DNA of 35,549 nt from Pseudomonas bananamidigenes (GCF_001679645.1 NZ_LRUN01000087.1:1-35549), one strand, 5' to 3'; counted from the first letter of the stretch, positions 1 through 8,156 are shown. The notes: generated from the letters alone by a model not told the origin. Numbers and translations: made by a program.

Positions 1-237
1 CCCCCGGATAAATCCCTCCACTCAGCCTGCCGAAGGGGCCAGCACGTCAAAAGCGGTACTCGAGCTAACGCTCATTGTGTTGAGTGGTGGAGAGCGAAAG
101 CCAAAGCCGAGACAGGAGTAGGAGTACGAGTGGGAGTAGGAGGCAGAAGAGGCTGAGTTGCATGACATGTGTTTTAAACCCCGAGTTCACCTCGGTATTT
201 CACGTCGGCGTACCTCTACCAAGCACCTCGGTCAGTC
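1..237. other. Non-coding region downstream of nrdA
   Basis: No convincing gene is seen here. In Pseudomonas nrdB usually follows nrdA, so this is probably the nrdA-nrdB spacer, with nrdB lying before position 1 on the minus strand (inference). Positions 111-153 are purine-rich with imperfect GGAGTA/GGAGTG-type repeats. The plus-strand reading frame that crosses this region and continues opposite nrdA is judged spurious. Confidence 0.5.
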
Positions 238-271
238 CCCTCTCCCTTCGGGAGAGGGCTAGGGTGAGGGG
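238..271. repeat. Interspersed palindromic repeat (CCCTCTCCC/GGGAGAGGG)
   Basis: The arms CCCTCTCCC and GGGAGAGGG flank a TTC core and are followed by a GGGTGAGGGG tail. This is a common dispersed repeat of pseudomonads, recognised by pattern only. It lies just beyond the nrdA terminator. Confidence 0.55.
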
Positions 272-290
272 GGCTTTTGATTTTTTGTCG

Positions 291-333
291 CAGGCAAAAG
301 AAAACCCCCGACAAACCAGAAGTCTGTCGGGGG
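291..333 (-). terminator. Intrinsic terminator of nrdA
   Basis: A perfect 9-bp stem (CCCCCGACA at 305-313 with TGTCGGGGG at 325-333) with an 11-nt loop is followed on the minus strand by a TTTTCTTTT tract (296-304). It sits about 40 bases past the nrdA stop, so most nrdA transcripts may end before nrdB unless there is readthrough. Confidence 0.8.
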
Positions 334-374
334 CTTCTCGATCAGGCGTTTCGCAGCGCCTGATTCAGCTCAGC

Positions 375-3269
375 TTATTGGCAAGCTTCGCAATCCGGCT
401 CGTCGATGGCGCAGGCCTTCGGTACCGGAGCAGGGCCGGCAGGCGCTGCCAGGACCGAATCGTTACCGTGGTTGCCGCCCGCGGAAACCGCGTTCAGCTT
501 GCCGGTGTTGATGGTCGACTTCTCGGTGCTGGTCGCGGCCAGGGCACGGAGGTAGTAGGTGGTTTTCAGGCCGCGGTACCAGGCCATGCGGTAGGTCACG
601 TCGAGTTTCTTGCCCGATGCGCCGGCGATGTACAGGTTCAGCGACTGAGCCTGGTCGATCCACTTCTGGCGACGGCTGGCGGCGTCGACGATCCACTTGG
701 TGTCCACTTCGAACGCGGTCGCGTAGAGCGCCTTGAGTTCTTGCGGGATGCGCTCGATCTGCTGCACCGAACCGTCGTAGTACTTCAGGTCGTTGATCAT
801 GACCGAGTCCCACAGACCGCGAGCCTTCAGGTCGCGAACCAGGTACGGGTTGATCACGGTGAACTCGCCCGACAAGTTCGATTTCACGTACAGGTTCTGG
901 TAGGTCGGTTCGATCGACTGCGATACGCCGGTGATGTTGGCGATGGTCGCGGTCGGTGCGATGGCCATGATGTTCGAGTTGCGGATGCCTTTCTGTACAC
1001 GGGCGCGAACCGGTGCCCAGTCCAGGGTTTCCTTCAGGTCGACGTCGATGTACTTCTCGCCGCGAGCCTGGATCAGGATCTGTTGCGAATCCAGTGGCAG
1101 TACGCCCTTGGACCACAGCGAACCCTGGAACGTCTCGTACGAGCCGCGCTCGTCGGCCAGGTCGCAGGAAGCCTGGATCGCGTAGTAGCTGACCGCTTCC
1201 ATCGACTTGTCGGCGAACTCGACGGCAGCGTCGGAACCGTAAGGGATGTGCTGCAGGTACAGCGCGTCCTGGAAGCCCATGATGCCCAGGCCGACCGGAC
1301 GGTGACGGAAGTTGGAGTTCTTCGCCTGCGGCACCGAGTAGTAGTTGATGTCGATCACGTTGTCGAGCATGCGCACGGCCACGTCGATGGTGCGCTTGAG
1401 CTTGGCGGTGTCCAGCTGGCCGTCGACGATGTGGTTCGGCAGGTTGATCGAGCCCAGGTTGCAGACCGCGATCTCGTCCTTGTTGGTGTTCAGGGTGATC
1501 TCGGTGCACAGGTTCGAGCTGTGGACCACACCGACGTGCTGCTGCGGGCTGCGCAGGTTGCACGGGTCCTTGAAGGTCAGCCAAGGGTGGCCGGTTTCGA
1601 ACAGCATCGAGAGCATCTTGCGCCACAGATCCTTGGCCTGGATGGTCTTGAACAGCTTGATCTTGCCCGGGTATTCGGTCAGGGCTTCGTAGTACTCGTA
1701 GCGCTCTTCGAAGGCCTTGCCGGTCAGGTCGTGCAGGTCTGGTACTTCGGATGGCGAGAACAGGGTCCACTTGCCGTCGTCGAAGACACGCTTCATGAAC
1801 AGGTCAGGGATCCAGTTGGCGGTGTTCATGTCGTGGGTACGACGACGATCATCACCGGTGTTCTTGCGCAGCTCGATGAACTCTTCGATGTCCATGTGCC
1901 AGGTTTCCAGGTAGGCACACACAGCGCCTTTGCGCTTGCCACCCTGGTTAACGGCGACGGCAGTGTCGTTCACCACTTTCAGGAACGGAACCACGCCCTG
2001 GGACTTGCCGTTGGTGCCCTTGATGTACGAACCCAGTGCGCGAACCGGCGTCCAGTCGTTGCCCAGGCCACCGGCGAATTTCGACAGCATGGCGTTGTCG
2101 TGGATCGCGTGGTAGATGCCCGACAGGTCATCCGGCACGGTGGTCAGGTAGCAGCTCGACAGCTGTGGACGCAGGGTGCCGGCGTTGAACAGGGTCGGGG
2201 TCGAAGCCATGTAGTCGAACGAGGACAGCAGGTTGTAGAACTCGATCGCACGGTCTTCTTTCTGCTTCTCTTCGATCGCCAGGCCCATGGCCACGCGCAT
2301 GAAGAAGATCTGCGGCAGTTCGAAGCGCACGCCATCCTTGTGAATGAAGTAACGGTCGTACAGGGTCTGCAGGCCCAGGTAGGTGAATTGCTGGTCGCGC
2401 TCGTGGTTGATCGCCTTGCCCAGTTTCTCCAGGTCGAAGTCGGCCAGCACAGGGTTCAGCAGTTCGAACTCGATACCTTTGGCAACGTAGGCCGGCAGGG
2501 CCTTGGCGTACAGGTCGGCCATCTCGTGGTGGGTCGCGCTCTCGGCGACGCCCAGGAAGCCCAGACCTTCGGCACGCAGGGTGTCCATCAGCAGGCGGGC
2601 AGTGACGAACGAGTAGTTCGGCTCGCGCTCGACCAGGGTACGGGCGGTCATCACCAGCGCGGTGTTGACGTCGTTCAGGGCCACGCCGTCGTACAGGTTC
2701 TTCAGGGTTTCGCGCTGGATCAGGTCGCCGTCGACCTCGGCCAGGCCTTCGCAGGCTTCGGTGACGATGGTGTTCAGACGGCCCATGTCCAGCGGCGCGA
2801 GGCTGCCGTCGGCGCGGGTGATGCGGATCGACGGGTGTGCCTGGACCGGTGTTTCGGCGGTGGTGCGGGTGGCGCGCTCCTTGGAGCGGGCATCGCGGTA
2901 GATCACGTAGTCGCGAGCCACTTTCTGCTCGCCGGCACGCATCAGGGCCAGTTCGACCTGGTCCTGGATTTCTTCGATGTGGATGGTGCCGCCCGACGGC
3001 ATGCGACGCTTGAAGGTCGCGGTGACTTGCTCGGTCAGACGGGCAACGGTGTCGTGGATTCGCGACGAAGCGGCAGCGGTGCCGCCCTCAACTGCGAGAA
3101 ACGCTTTGGTGATAGCGACGGTGATCTTGTCATCGGTGTAAGGAACGACAGTGCCATTACGCTTGATCACGCGCAGTTGACCAGGCGCGGTGGCTGCCAG
3201 ATCCGGATTCGAATCGGCGGCCTGCGGCAAGGTGCCCTGCGGGTTCTCGCGAGTTGTGTCGGTTTGCAT
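375..3269 (-). CDS. nrdA: Ribonucleoside-diphosphate reductase, class Ia alpha subunit
   Basis: Cytosolic large subunit that reduces ribonucleoside diphosphates to deoxyribonucleotides with the NrdB radical subunit. It is 964 residues, the length usual for Pseudomonas NrdA and longer than E. coli NrdA because of two N-terminal ATP-cone regions: one from LRVIKRNGTVVPY (about 30-135) and a second from SIRITRADGS (about 145-235). Catalytic elements are visible: SSCYL for the first active-site cysteine, NLCTEI for the thiyl-radical cysteine and glutamate, AVCNLGS for the second redox cysteine, the YY pair of the radical path in TTYYLRA, and the C-terminal swinging pair in DCEACQ. The start is the ATG at 3269 (MQTDTTRENP), preceded by GTGGAGACACCC. 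The open frame extends further upstream, but that part does not resemble NrdA. Expression is likely controlled by NrdR and DnaA at the promoter near 3690. Confidence 0.97.
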   Translation of the reverse strand: MQTDTTRENPQGTLPQAADSNPDLAATAPGQLRVIKRNGTVVPYTDDKITVAITKAFLAVEGGTAAASSRIHDTVARLTEQVTATFKRRMPSGGTIHIEEIQDQVELALMRAGEQKVARDYVIYRDARSKERATRTTAETPVQAHPSIRITRADGSLAPLDMGRLNTIVTEACEGLAEVDGDLIQRETLKNLYDGVALNDVNTALVMTARTLVEREPNYSFVTARLLMDTLRAEGLGFLGVAESATHHEMADLYAKALPAYVAKGIEFELLNPVLADFDLEKLGKAINHERDQQFTYLGLQTLYDRYFIHKDGVRFELPQIFFMRVAMGLAIEEKQKEDRAIEFYNLLSSFDYMASTPTLFNAGTLRPQLSSCYLTTVPDDLSGIYHAIHDNAMLSKFAGGLGNDWTPVRALGSYIKGTNGKSQGVVPFLKVVNDTAVAVNQGGKRKGAVCAYLETWHMDIEEFIELRKNTGDDRRRTHDMNTANWIPDLFMKRVFDDGKWTLFSPSEVPDLHDLTGKAFEERYEYYEALTEYPGKIKLFKTIQAKDLWRKMLSMLFETGHPWLTFKDPCNLRSPQQHVGVVHSSNLCTEITLNTNKDEIAVCNLGSINLPNHIVDGQLDTAKLKRTIDVAVRMLDNVIDINYYSVPQAKNSNFRHRPVGLGIMGFQDALYLQHIPYGSDAAVEFADKSMEAVSYYAIQASCDLADERGSYETFQGSLWSKGVLPLDSQQILIQARGEKYIDVDLKETLDWAPVRARVQKGIRNSNIMAIAPTATIANITGVSQSIEPTYQNLYVKSNLSGEFTVINPYLVRDLKARGLWDSVMINDLKYYDGSVQQIERIPQELKALYATAFEVDTKWIVDAASRRQKWIDQAQSLNLYIAGASGKKLDVTYRMAWYRGLKTTYYLRALAATSTEKSTINTGKLNAVSAGGNHGNDSVLAAPAGPAPVPKACAIDEPDCEACQ

Positions 3270-3658
3270 GGGTGTCTCCACGTTCTCTATGTTTGTTTGG
3301 GCACCATCACGGTGCCCACCGTTCCGTCCTGAAGCACTACGACCGGCCAGTGCCGGGTAACGACTTCGGGACAGTTCAGGAAGGGGGCCTTGTGGGCGCC
3401 GCTTCCATGCCGAAGTCTTCGGTTCGCGCAATACGCGTGAAACCGCATTCCGTTCGGGGAGCAGTTTCGCCACTGCAACACCCGTACCGTTTACGCCGTG
3501 ATCGGCTGAAAAACGGTAGCCATCCGCAGGCGCGGTTTGGGCTTCTGAAAATACGTTTGGTTCAACCCGACAATGGCAATAAAAAGCCTTGAATTCACTG
3601 TCCGGTTTGTGTTTGGTTTTTGGCGCCAACCCCTACATGTAGGGGTTTTTCAGGCGCG
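3270..3658 (-). other. Long nrdA 5' leader
   Basis: About 390 nt separate the predicted nrdA transcription start (near 3658) from its ATG. The stretch contains local hairpins, for example GGGCACCATCACGGTGCCC at 3299-3317. A 64-codon minus-strand frame (3287-3481, GTG start) lacks a clear ribosome binding site and is not called. No B12 box or other riboswitch signature was recognised. Confidence 0.4.
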
Positions 3659-3673
3659 GGCTACAAGATAATG
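3633..3673 (-). promoter_or_regulatory. Pair of NrdR-like boxes at the nrdA promoter
   Basis: CTACATGTAG (3633-3642) is the core of a perfect 20-bp palindrome at 3628-3647. CAAGATAATG (3664-3673) matches the core of the NrdR consensus (CwATATATwG) at 8 of 10 positions. Their centres are 31 bp apart, three helical turns, which is the spacing known for paired NrdR boxes. One box overlaps the predicted -10 and the other lies just past the start site, as expected for repression. Confidence 0.7.
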
Positions 3674-3694
3674 CGTTTTGGGGGGCGATTGCAA
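3665..3694 (-). promoter_or_regulatory. Putative sigma-70 promoter of nrdA
   Basis: On the minus strand TTGCAA (3694-3689) is followed after 18 bp by TATCTT (3670-3665). Each hexamer matches its consensus at four of six positions. The placement between the DnaA box and the NrdR boxes supports the call. Confidence 0.5.
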
Positions 3695-3703
3695 CGCACA
3701 GCC

Positions 3704-3712
3704 TGTGGATAA
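3704..3712 (-). promoter_or_regulatory. Consensus DnaA box upstream of nrdA
   Basis: TTATCCACA on the minus strand is a perfect DnaA 9-mer lying about 10 bp upstream of the predicted -35. DnaA control of nrdAB through upstream boxes is established in E. coli; its operation here is inferred. The remaining DNA from 3713 to about 3878 shows no gene. Confidence 0.6.
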
Positions 3713-3878
3713 CCCTGTGCGTAATTTGTGTGCGAAATGTCGAATTCGCATGTAGGCCGCAGACCCGTTGAGCTAGACCGTCCGTCACTGTTTTTTCTTC
3801 GGGAAAAACGCTTCAGCGGATTTTTAAGGGCGCGAACCCTATCACAAAAAACGGCCTTGTCCGAACGCATTTACCGAC

Positions 3879-3907
3879 TTGTGTTCTCGCTGTACGCCGT
3901 TTATACA
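3879..3907 (+). promoter_or_regulatory. Weak putative promoter for the RstA-like regulator
   Basis: TTGTGT (3879-3884) and TATACA (3902-3907) are separated by 17 bp. Both are only partial matches to sigma-70 hexamers. Confidence 0.3.
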
Positions 3908-3972
3908 ATCGGCCCGAACACTTGCATTCTTATGCACCAGAAACATGACAAATGAAGGACTGCCATGCAGTC

Positions 3973-3998
3973 AGCGGGAGCAAGCGCCCTCGCCACAA
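3973..3998. repeat. Single REP-like element
   Basis: AGCGGGAGCAAGCG...CGCCACA matches the right half of the REP pair at 7156-7259. It lies in the 5' region of the response regulator and would encode SREQAPSPQ if the gene began further upstream, which argues for the GTG start at 4041. Confidence 0.6.
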
Positions 3999-4040
3999 GA
4001 TCCTTCTTTTACTGATAACAATGGCAAGCAGAGGTCACCC

Positions 4041-4763
4041 GTGGAGCAAGAAGCCTGGCAGGTATTGATAGTCGAGGACGACCAGCGTCTGGCCGAACTG
4101 ACGCGCGAATATCTGCAAGCCAATGGATTGCACGTGGAGATCGAAGGCAACGGTGCGCTGGCGGCGGCGCGGATCATCAAGGAACAGCCGGATCTGGTGA
4201 TTCTCGACCTGATGCTTCCCGGTGAAGACGGCCTGAGCATCTGCCGCAAGGTGCGCGACCGGTATGACGGGCCGATTCTCATGCTGACCGCACGCACCGA
4301 CGATGCCGACCAGATTCTCGGGCTCGACATCGGCGCCGATGACTACGTGTGCAAGCCGGTGCGTCCGCGTCTGTTGCTGGCGCGCATCCAGGCGTTGTTG
4401 CGACGCAGTGACACACCGGAACCGGGATCGGGCAATCCTCGTCGTCTGCAGTTCGGCCCGCTGGTGGTGGACAACGCCTTGCGCGAAGCCTGGCTGAGCG
4501 ACAGCGGTATCGAGTTGACCAGCGCCGAGTTCGATCTGCTGTGGCTGCTGGTATCCAACGCCGGACGCATCCTGTCCCGGGAAGAAATCTTCACCGCGTT
4601 GCGCGGCATCGGTTACGACGGACAGGACCGCTCGATCGATGTGCGCATCTCGCGCATCCGTCCGAAGATCGGCGACGACCCCGATCACCCGCGCCTGATC
4701 AAGACCGTGCGCAGCAAGGGCTATCTCTTCGTGCCGGAAGCCTGCGCAGAACTGCCGCTGTGA
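4041..4763 (+). CDS. OmpR-family response regulator, RstA-like
   Basis: DNA-binding response regulator of 240 residues, partner of the kinase that follows. The receiver domain (about 5-120) has acidic residues in IVEDD, the phospho-acceptor Asp56 in VILDLMLPGEDG, the conserved threonine in MLTART and lysine in CKPVRP. The winged-helix output domain (about 140-235) ends with DVRISRIRPKIGDDP and TVRSKGYLF. The GTG at 4041 is chosen because GAGG lies 6-9 bases upstream, the receiver begins right after, and a REP-like repeat occupies the DNA before it. An ATG at 3945 is the alternative. The stop overlaps the kinase start by four bases. Position next to nrdA matches PA1157 of P. aeruginosa (from memory). 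Confidence 0.88.
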   Translation: MEQEAWQVLIVEDDQRLAELTREYLQANGLHVEIEGNGALAAARIIKEQPDLVILDLMLPGEDGLSICRKVRDRYDGPILMLTARTDDADQILGLDIGADDYVCKPVRPRLLLARIQALLRRSDTPEPGSGNPRRLQFGPLVVDNALREAWLSDSGIELTSAEFDLLWLLVSNAGRILSREEIFTALRGIGYDGQDRSIDVRISRIRPKIGDDPDHPRLIKTVRSKGYLFVPEACAELPL

Positions 4764-6370
4764 ATTCGATCTTCCTGCGTATCTATGGCGGCATGTGCGC
4801 GGCGCTGATCCTGGTGGCGGTGCTCGGGGTACTGGCGTTGCACCTGCTCAATCAGGTGCGCAGCGAGCAATACCGCGAGCGTCTGGCCCATGGCACGTTT
4901 TCCCTGATGGCCGACAACCTGCAACCGATGAACGACACCGAACGACACCGGGCGTTGCTGGTGTGGGAGCGATTGCTGGGCATTCCGCTGACGCTGAAGA
5001 CATTCCCCCAGACCGATCTCGATCTGACCCAACGCACCCGTGTACAGCGCGGGCAGGCCCTGGTCGAACAGACCGGGCCGCACGCGGCGAAGGTCTATCG
5101 GATGGTCAGCGAAAAGGAGCAGCTTGTGCTGGTGGGCGAGGTGCAACAGATCAGCGAGCAACTGGCACGGGCAACCATCTATCTGCTGGCCGATGAACTG
5201 GTGCGGGTGCCGGTGGGTGAGCAGCCCAGACGTCTGGCTCAATTGAAGGAAGAGAAGGGGTTCGGCTTCGACCTGCGGCTGGTCACCGTGAACGAGGCCG
5301 ACATGGATGAAGACCAGAGCCGTCGCGTATCGGAGGGCGATACGGTGATGGCACTGGGCAAGGGCGGTGATTCGATCCGGGTGTTCGCCGGGATGGTTGG
5401 CACGCCGTGGGTGCTGGAAATCGGTCCGCTCTATCAGATGAATCCGTACCCGCCGCAATGGCTGGTGTTGATTGCAGCGCTGGGGCTGACCCTGATCGGT
5501 CTCATCGTCTATTTATTGGTGCGTCAGCTCGAACGGCGTTTGCGCGGTCTTGAAGCCGCGGCCACGCGCATCGCCAAGGGCAGTCTGGAAACCCGTGTGC
5601 CGGCCCGAGGTGCCGACTCGGTGGGCAAACTGGCGGCAGCGTTCAACGGCATGGCCGAGCACCTGCAACAGTTGCTGGCGATCCAGCGTGAACTGGTGCG
5701 CGCGGTGTCCCATGAGTTGCGCACACCGGTGGCGCGCCTGCGTTTCGGTCTGGAAATGATCGGTTCGGCCACCACCCCGCAAGCCCTGGAGAAATACCGC
5801 GAAGGCATGGACCACGACATCGAGGACCTCGACAAGCTGGTCGATGAAATGCTCACTTATGCGCGGCTGGAGCAGGGCTCGCCGGCGCTGACGTTCCAGC
5901 GCATCGACCTTGATGCACTGGTCACTCAGGTAATCGAAGAACTGGCGCCGCTGCGCGCCGACGTCACGGTGCAACGCGGCTTGTGTCTGTCGGCGGCTGA
6001 TTGCGACGATGCCTGGGTCGAGGCCGAGCCGCGTTACCTGCATCGGGCCTTGCAGAACCTGGTGGGCAACGCCATGCGCCATGCGCGCTCGAAAGTCACG
6101 GTGAGCTATCAGGTCGGTCAGATGCGCTGTCGGGTAGACGTCGAGGACGACGGTCCCGGTGTGCCAGAAAGTGCCTGGGAGAAAATCTTCACGCCGTTCC
6201 TGCGGCTGGACGACAGCCGGACCCGCGCCTCCGGTGGCCACGGCCTGGGCTTGTCCATCGTGCGGCGGATCATTCACTGGCATGACGGCCGGGCGCTGAT
6301 CGGCAAGAGCAAGAGTCTGGGCGGGGCGTGTTTCAGCCTGAGCTGGCCGAGGAATCAGGAGCGACGTTGA
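4760..6370 (+). CDS. Sensor histidine kinase, RstB-like
   Basis: Inner-membrane kinase of 536 residues that should phosphorylate the preceding regulator. A membrane segment at about 11-30, a periplasmic sensor region (about 31-233), and a second membrane segment (about 234-254, WLVLIAALGLTLIGLIVYLL) lead into a HAMP linker. The dimerisation domain carries His318 in VSHELRTPVARL. The ATPase domain shows NLVGNAMRHA (N box), DDGPGVPE (G1) and GGHGLGLSIV (G2). The start is a GTG overlapping the regulator stop (GTGA), a typical translational-coupling arrangement. The 3' end is six bases from the convergent pcpS. The signal sensed cannot be told from sequence. Confidence 0.88.
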   Translation: MNSIFLRIYGGMCAALILVAVLGVLALHLLNQVRSEQYRERLAHGTFSLMADNLQPMNDTERHRALLVWERLLGIPLTLKTFPQTDLDLTQRTRVQRGQALVEQTGPHAAKVYRMVSEKEQLVLVGEVQQISEQLARATIYLLADELVRVPVGEQPRRLAQLKEEKGFGFDLRLVTVNEADMDEDQSRRVSEGDTVMALGKGGDSIRVFAGMVGTPWVLEIGPLYQMNPYPPQWLVLIAALGLTLIGLIVYLLVRQLERRLRGLEAAATRIAKGSLETRVPARGADSVGKLAAAFNGMAEHLQQLLAIQRELVRAVSHELRTPVARLRFGLEMIGSATTPQALEKYREGMDHDIEDLDKLVDEMLTYARLEQGSPALTFQRIDLDALVTQVIEELAPLRADVTVQRGLCLSAADCDDAWVEAEPRYLHRALQNLVGNAMRHARSKVTVSYQVGQMRCRVDVEDDGPGVPESAWEKIFTPFLRLDDSRTRASGGHGLGLSIVRRIIHWHDGRALIGKSKSLGGACFSLSWPRNQERR

Positions 6371-6376
6371 AATCGC

Positions 6377-7111
6377 TCAAGCCCGGATGCTGACCAGACT
6401 CAGCAACTGCCCGTCCTGCACACTGAACTGCGCATCCAGTTCCGTGCCGTTGCGCCATTCGCCGGACAGGTCCGTCAGCAGTCGCAGCCGTACCTGACCC
6501 TGTTCGGTCCACTCGAGCATTTCGGCGTGCTCGAAATAGAAGCGCTTCTGGACGATCGGATACAGCGCCTTGAACAGGCTTTCCTTCACTGAAAACGTCA
6601 GCGTCACCCACAACGCCAGTTGATCGCGGGCGCCGGCCGCCAGGCGCTGCATCTCCGCTGGTGTGAGGATTTCCCCGGCCAGCCGCTCGGCCCGTTCGGC
6701 GTTGAGCAGGTTTTCCAGGTCCATGCCCAGTCCGCGCCAGTGCTGTTTGTTGGCGACTATCGCCGCCGCCCGGCCGGTGCTGTGGGTGATCGAACCGCAG
6801 ATGTGCACCGGCCAGACCGGCGCACGATCTTCGCCGATGGCCGGAACGCTGCCTGAGCCTTCCAGTTGCTGCAGCGCGGCCCGGGCGCAGATCCGTCCGG
6901 CGAGATATTCCGCCTGACGCTTGGCCACCGAGCGCTGGATGCTCGGTGGAGGCTCGATGGCGCTGCGACGGAAGTCATCGCCGAGCAACTGTGACGGATC
7001 GAAGTGGGTGCTCAGCAGCACCGTGTCCGGCAGCACGGTCGGCAATGGCCAGTGAGCATCGAGCGGGGTGCAGCAGGCGGGGAGGAGAGGGCTGGAATTC
7101 ATGACGGGCAT
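6377..7111 (-). CDS. pcpS: 4'-phosphopantetheinyl transferase
   Basis: Transfers the phosphopantetheine arm of CoA to carrier proteins. In P. aeruginosa PcpS serves both fatty-acid ACP and siderophore synthetases (established knowledge). The protein resembles PcpS throughout: CTPLDAHWPLP near the N-terminus, VAKRQAEYLAGR, GEDRAPVWP, GSITHS, the metal-binding aspartate/glutamate in GMDLEN, and the signature FSVKESLFKALYP. Length is 244 residues from the ATG at 7111 (MPVMNSSP) or 241 from the in-frame ATG at 7102. No strong ribosome binding site decides between them; I prefer 7111 because P. aeruginosa PcpS has a similar short N-terminal extension. Convergent with the kinase gene, with no terminator visible in the six-base gap. 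Confidence 0.92.
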   Translation of the reverse strand: MPVMNSSPLLPACCTPLDAHWPLPTVLPDTVLLSTHFDPSQLLGDDFRRSAIEPPPSIQRSVAKRQAEYLAGRICARAALQQLEGSGSVPAIGEDRAPVWPVHICGSITHSTGRAAAIVANKQHWRGLGMDLENLLNAERAERLAGEILTPAEMQRLAAGARDQLALWVTLTFSVKESLFKALYPIVQKRFYFEHAEMLEWTEQGQVRLRLLTDLSGEWRNGTELDAQFSVQDGQLLSLVSIRA

Positions 7112-7155
7112 TTTGCCGATAAGCGTCAGGGCTGGATAGTAGGCATCAGTGCCAT

Positions 7156-7259
7156 TGTGGTGAGGGAGCTCGCTCCCGCCGGCGCGCGAAGAGCCTCTGA
7201 ACCTGCATCGGGTTTGTGACGGCGTTACCGCTGAGCGGGAGCAGGCGCCCCCGCCACAA
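7156..7259. repeat. Inverted REP pair (REPIN-like)
   Basis: TGTGGTGAGGGAGCTCGCTC near the left end and AGCGGGAGCAGGCGCCCCCG with CCACA near the right end are inverted copies of a Pseudomonas REP. It lies between two minus-strand genes. Confidence 0.7.
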
Positions 7260-7268
7260 GGTATCCAG

Positions 7269-8060
7269 TCAGCCAAAAATTTTCTTGAAGAAGGCCTGCA
7301 TGTCCGCCCAGGATTTTTCATCCGCAGCCTTGTTGTAACCGATATCCGGGCCACCATGCTCGCCGTGGCTCAGGCGATCCGCGTCGGGGTTGGTGAAACC
7401 GTGTTTGGCGCCGTCAAGACTGACGAACCTGTAGTCGGCGCCGGCCTTGTCCATTTCCGACTTGAAAGCCGTCACGTTGTCGGCCGTGACCATGCTGTCC
7501 AGTGCACCGTGCTCGACGAGGATTTTGGCTTTGACACTGCCGGGCGTCGCCGGGGTCTTGGTGGCGAGAGCGCCGTGGAAACTCACCACGCCCGCCAGCG
7601 GTACACCCTGACGGGCCGCATTGAGTACGACCCCGCCACCGAAGCAGTAACCGATGGCCGCCAGTTTGCCGGTGTCGGTCTGCGATTGTTTCTTCAGCAG
7701 GTCGAGGCCGGCCTGGAAGCGTTTGCTGGCGGCGTCGGCATCCTGTGTGGCGGCCTGCATGAACGCCATCGCATCTTTCGGGTGCTCGGTGTGCTTGCCG
7801 TCGCCGTACATGTCGATGGCCAATGCGCTGTAGCCGAGCCCGGCGAGATCCCGGGCGCGGCGCTTGGCGTAGTCGTTCAGGCCCCACCATTCATGGACCA
7901 CCACAACGCCCGGGCGAGGTCCCTTGATCGCATCATCGTAGGCGAAATAACCGATCAGTTTCGTGCCGTCGGCGCTCTGGTAAGGTATTTCCTGAGTCTT
8001 GATCGCCGCCGCACTGAGGCTGCTGAAGGCGAGCAGGGTGAGGGCAAGGAACAGGCGCAT
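7269..8060 (-). CDS. Periplasmic dienelactone hydrolase family protein
   Basis: Alpha/beta-hydrolase of 263 residues. It starts with a Sec signal peptide (MRLFLALTLLAFSSLSAAA), so it probably acts in the periplasm, unlike the cytosolic dienelactone hydrolases of aromatic degradation. The family triad is visible: the nucleophile in GYCFGGG, the acid in HGALDSMV, and the histidine in AKHGFTNPDA. VVVVHEWWGLN is the oxyanion-side motif. The start at 8060 has AGGAGA about eight bases upstream. No aromatic pathway genes are nearby, so the substrate is unknown. It is transcribed divergently from phoP, and the hexamer array at 8118-8156 lies in the shared upstream region. Confidence 0.85.
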   Translation of the reverse strand: MRLFLALTLLAFSSLSAAAIKTQEIPYQSADGTKLIGYFAYDDAIKGPRPGVVVVHEWWGLNDYAKRRARDLAGLGYSALAIDMYGDGKHTEHPKDAMAFMQAATQDADAASKRFQAGLDLLKKQSQTDTGKLAAIGYCFGGGVVLNAARQGVPLAGVVSFHGALATKTPATPGSVKAKILVEHGALDSMVTADNVTAFKSEMDKAGADYRFVSLDGAKHGFTNPDADRLSHGEHGGPDIGYNKAADEKSWADMQAFFKKIFG

Positions 8061-8117
8061 GATCGGGTCTCCTGACAATAAAAGGTCAGGACAGCCTAGT
8101 TCATTTGCCTGCACCGG

Positions 8118-8156
8118 GTTCAGGGTGCGTTCAGGGCAGGTACAGGCCGGGTTCAG
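8118..8156 (+). promoter_or_regulatory. Four tandem hexamers with 11-bp period upstream of phoP
   Basis: GTTCAG at 8118-8123, GTTCAG at 8129-8134, GTACAG at 8140-8145 and GTTCAG at 8151-8156 start exactly 11 bp apart. Direct hexamers with 5-bp gaps are the classic layout of PhoP and other OmpR-family binding sites. This is probably a PhoP box for autoregulation of phoPQ, the divergent hydrolase gene, or both (inference). Confidence 0.7.

Noticed and set aside
84..3332. A 1082-residue plus-strand reading frame opposite nrdA
   Set aside because: It mirrors the codon bias of a certain gene on the other strand; the translation has no recognisable domain and has Val/Gln/Arg/His-rich composition typical of antisense frames.
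3287..3481. A 64-codon minus-strand frame in the nrdA leader
   Set aside because: GTG start without a visible ribosome binding site and no recognisable protein; kept only as a possibility in the leader finding.
3270..3658. Cobalamin riboswitch in the nrdA leader
   Set aside because: Considered because B12 can control class I reductases elsewhere, but no B12-box signature or core GCCACTG in the proper context was found on the minus strand.
7156..7259. CRISPR-like repeats among the palindromic elements
   Set aside because: Only inverted pairs with no regular spacer array; they are REP elements.
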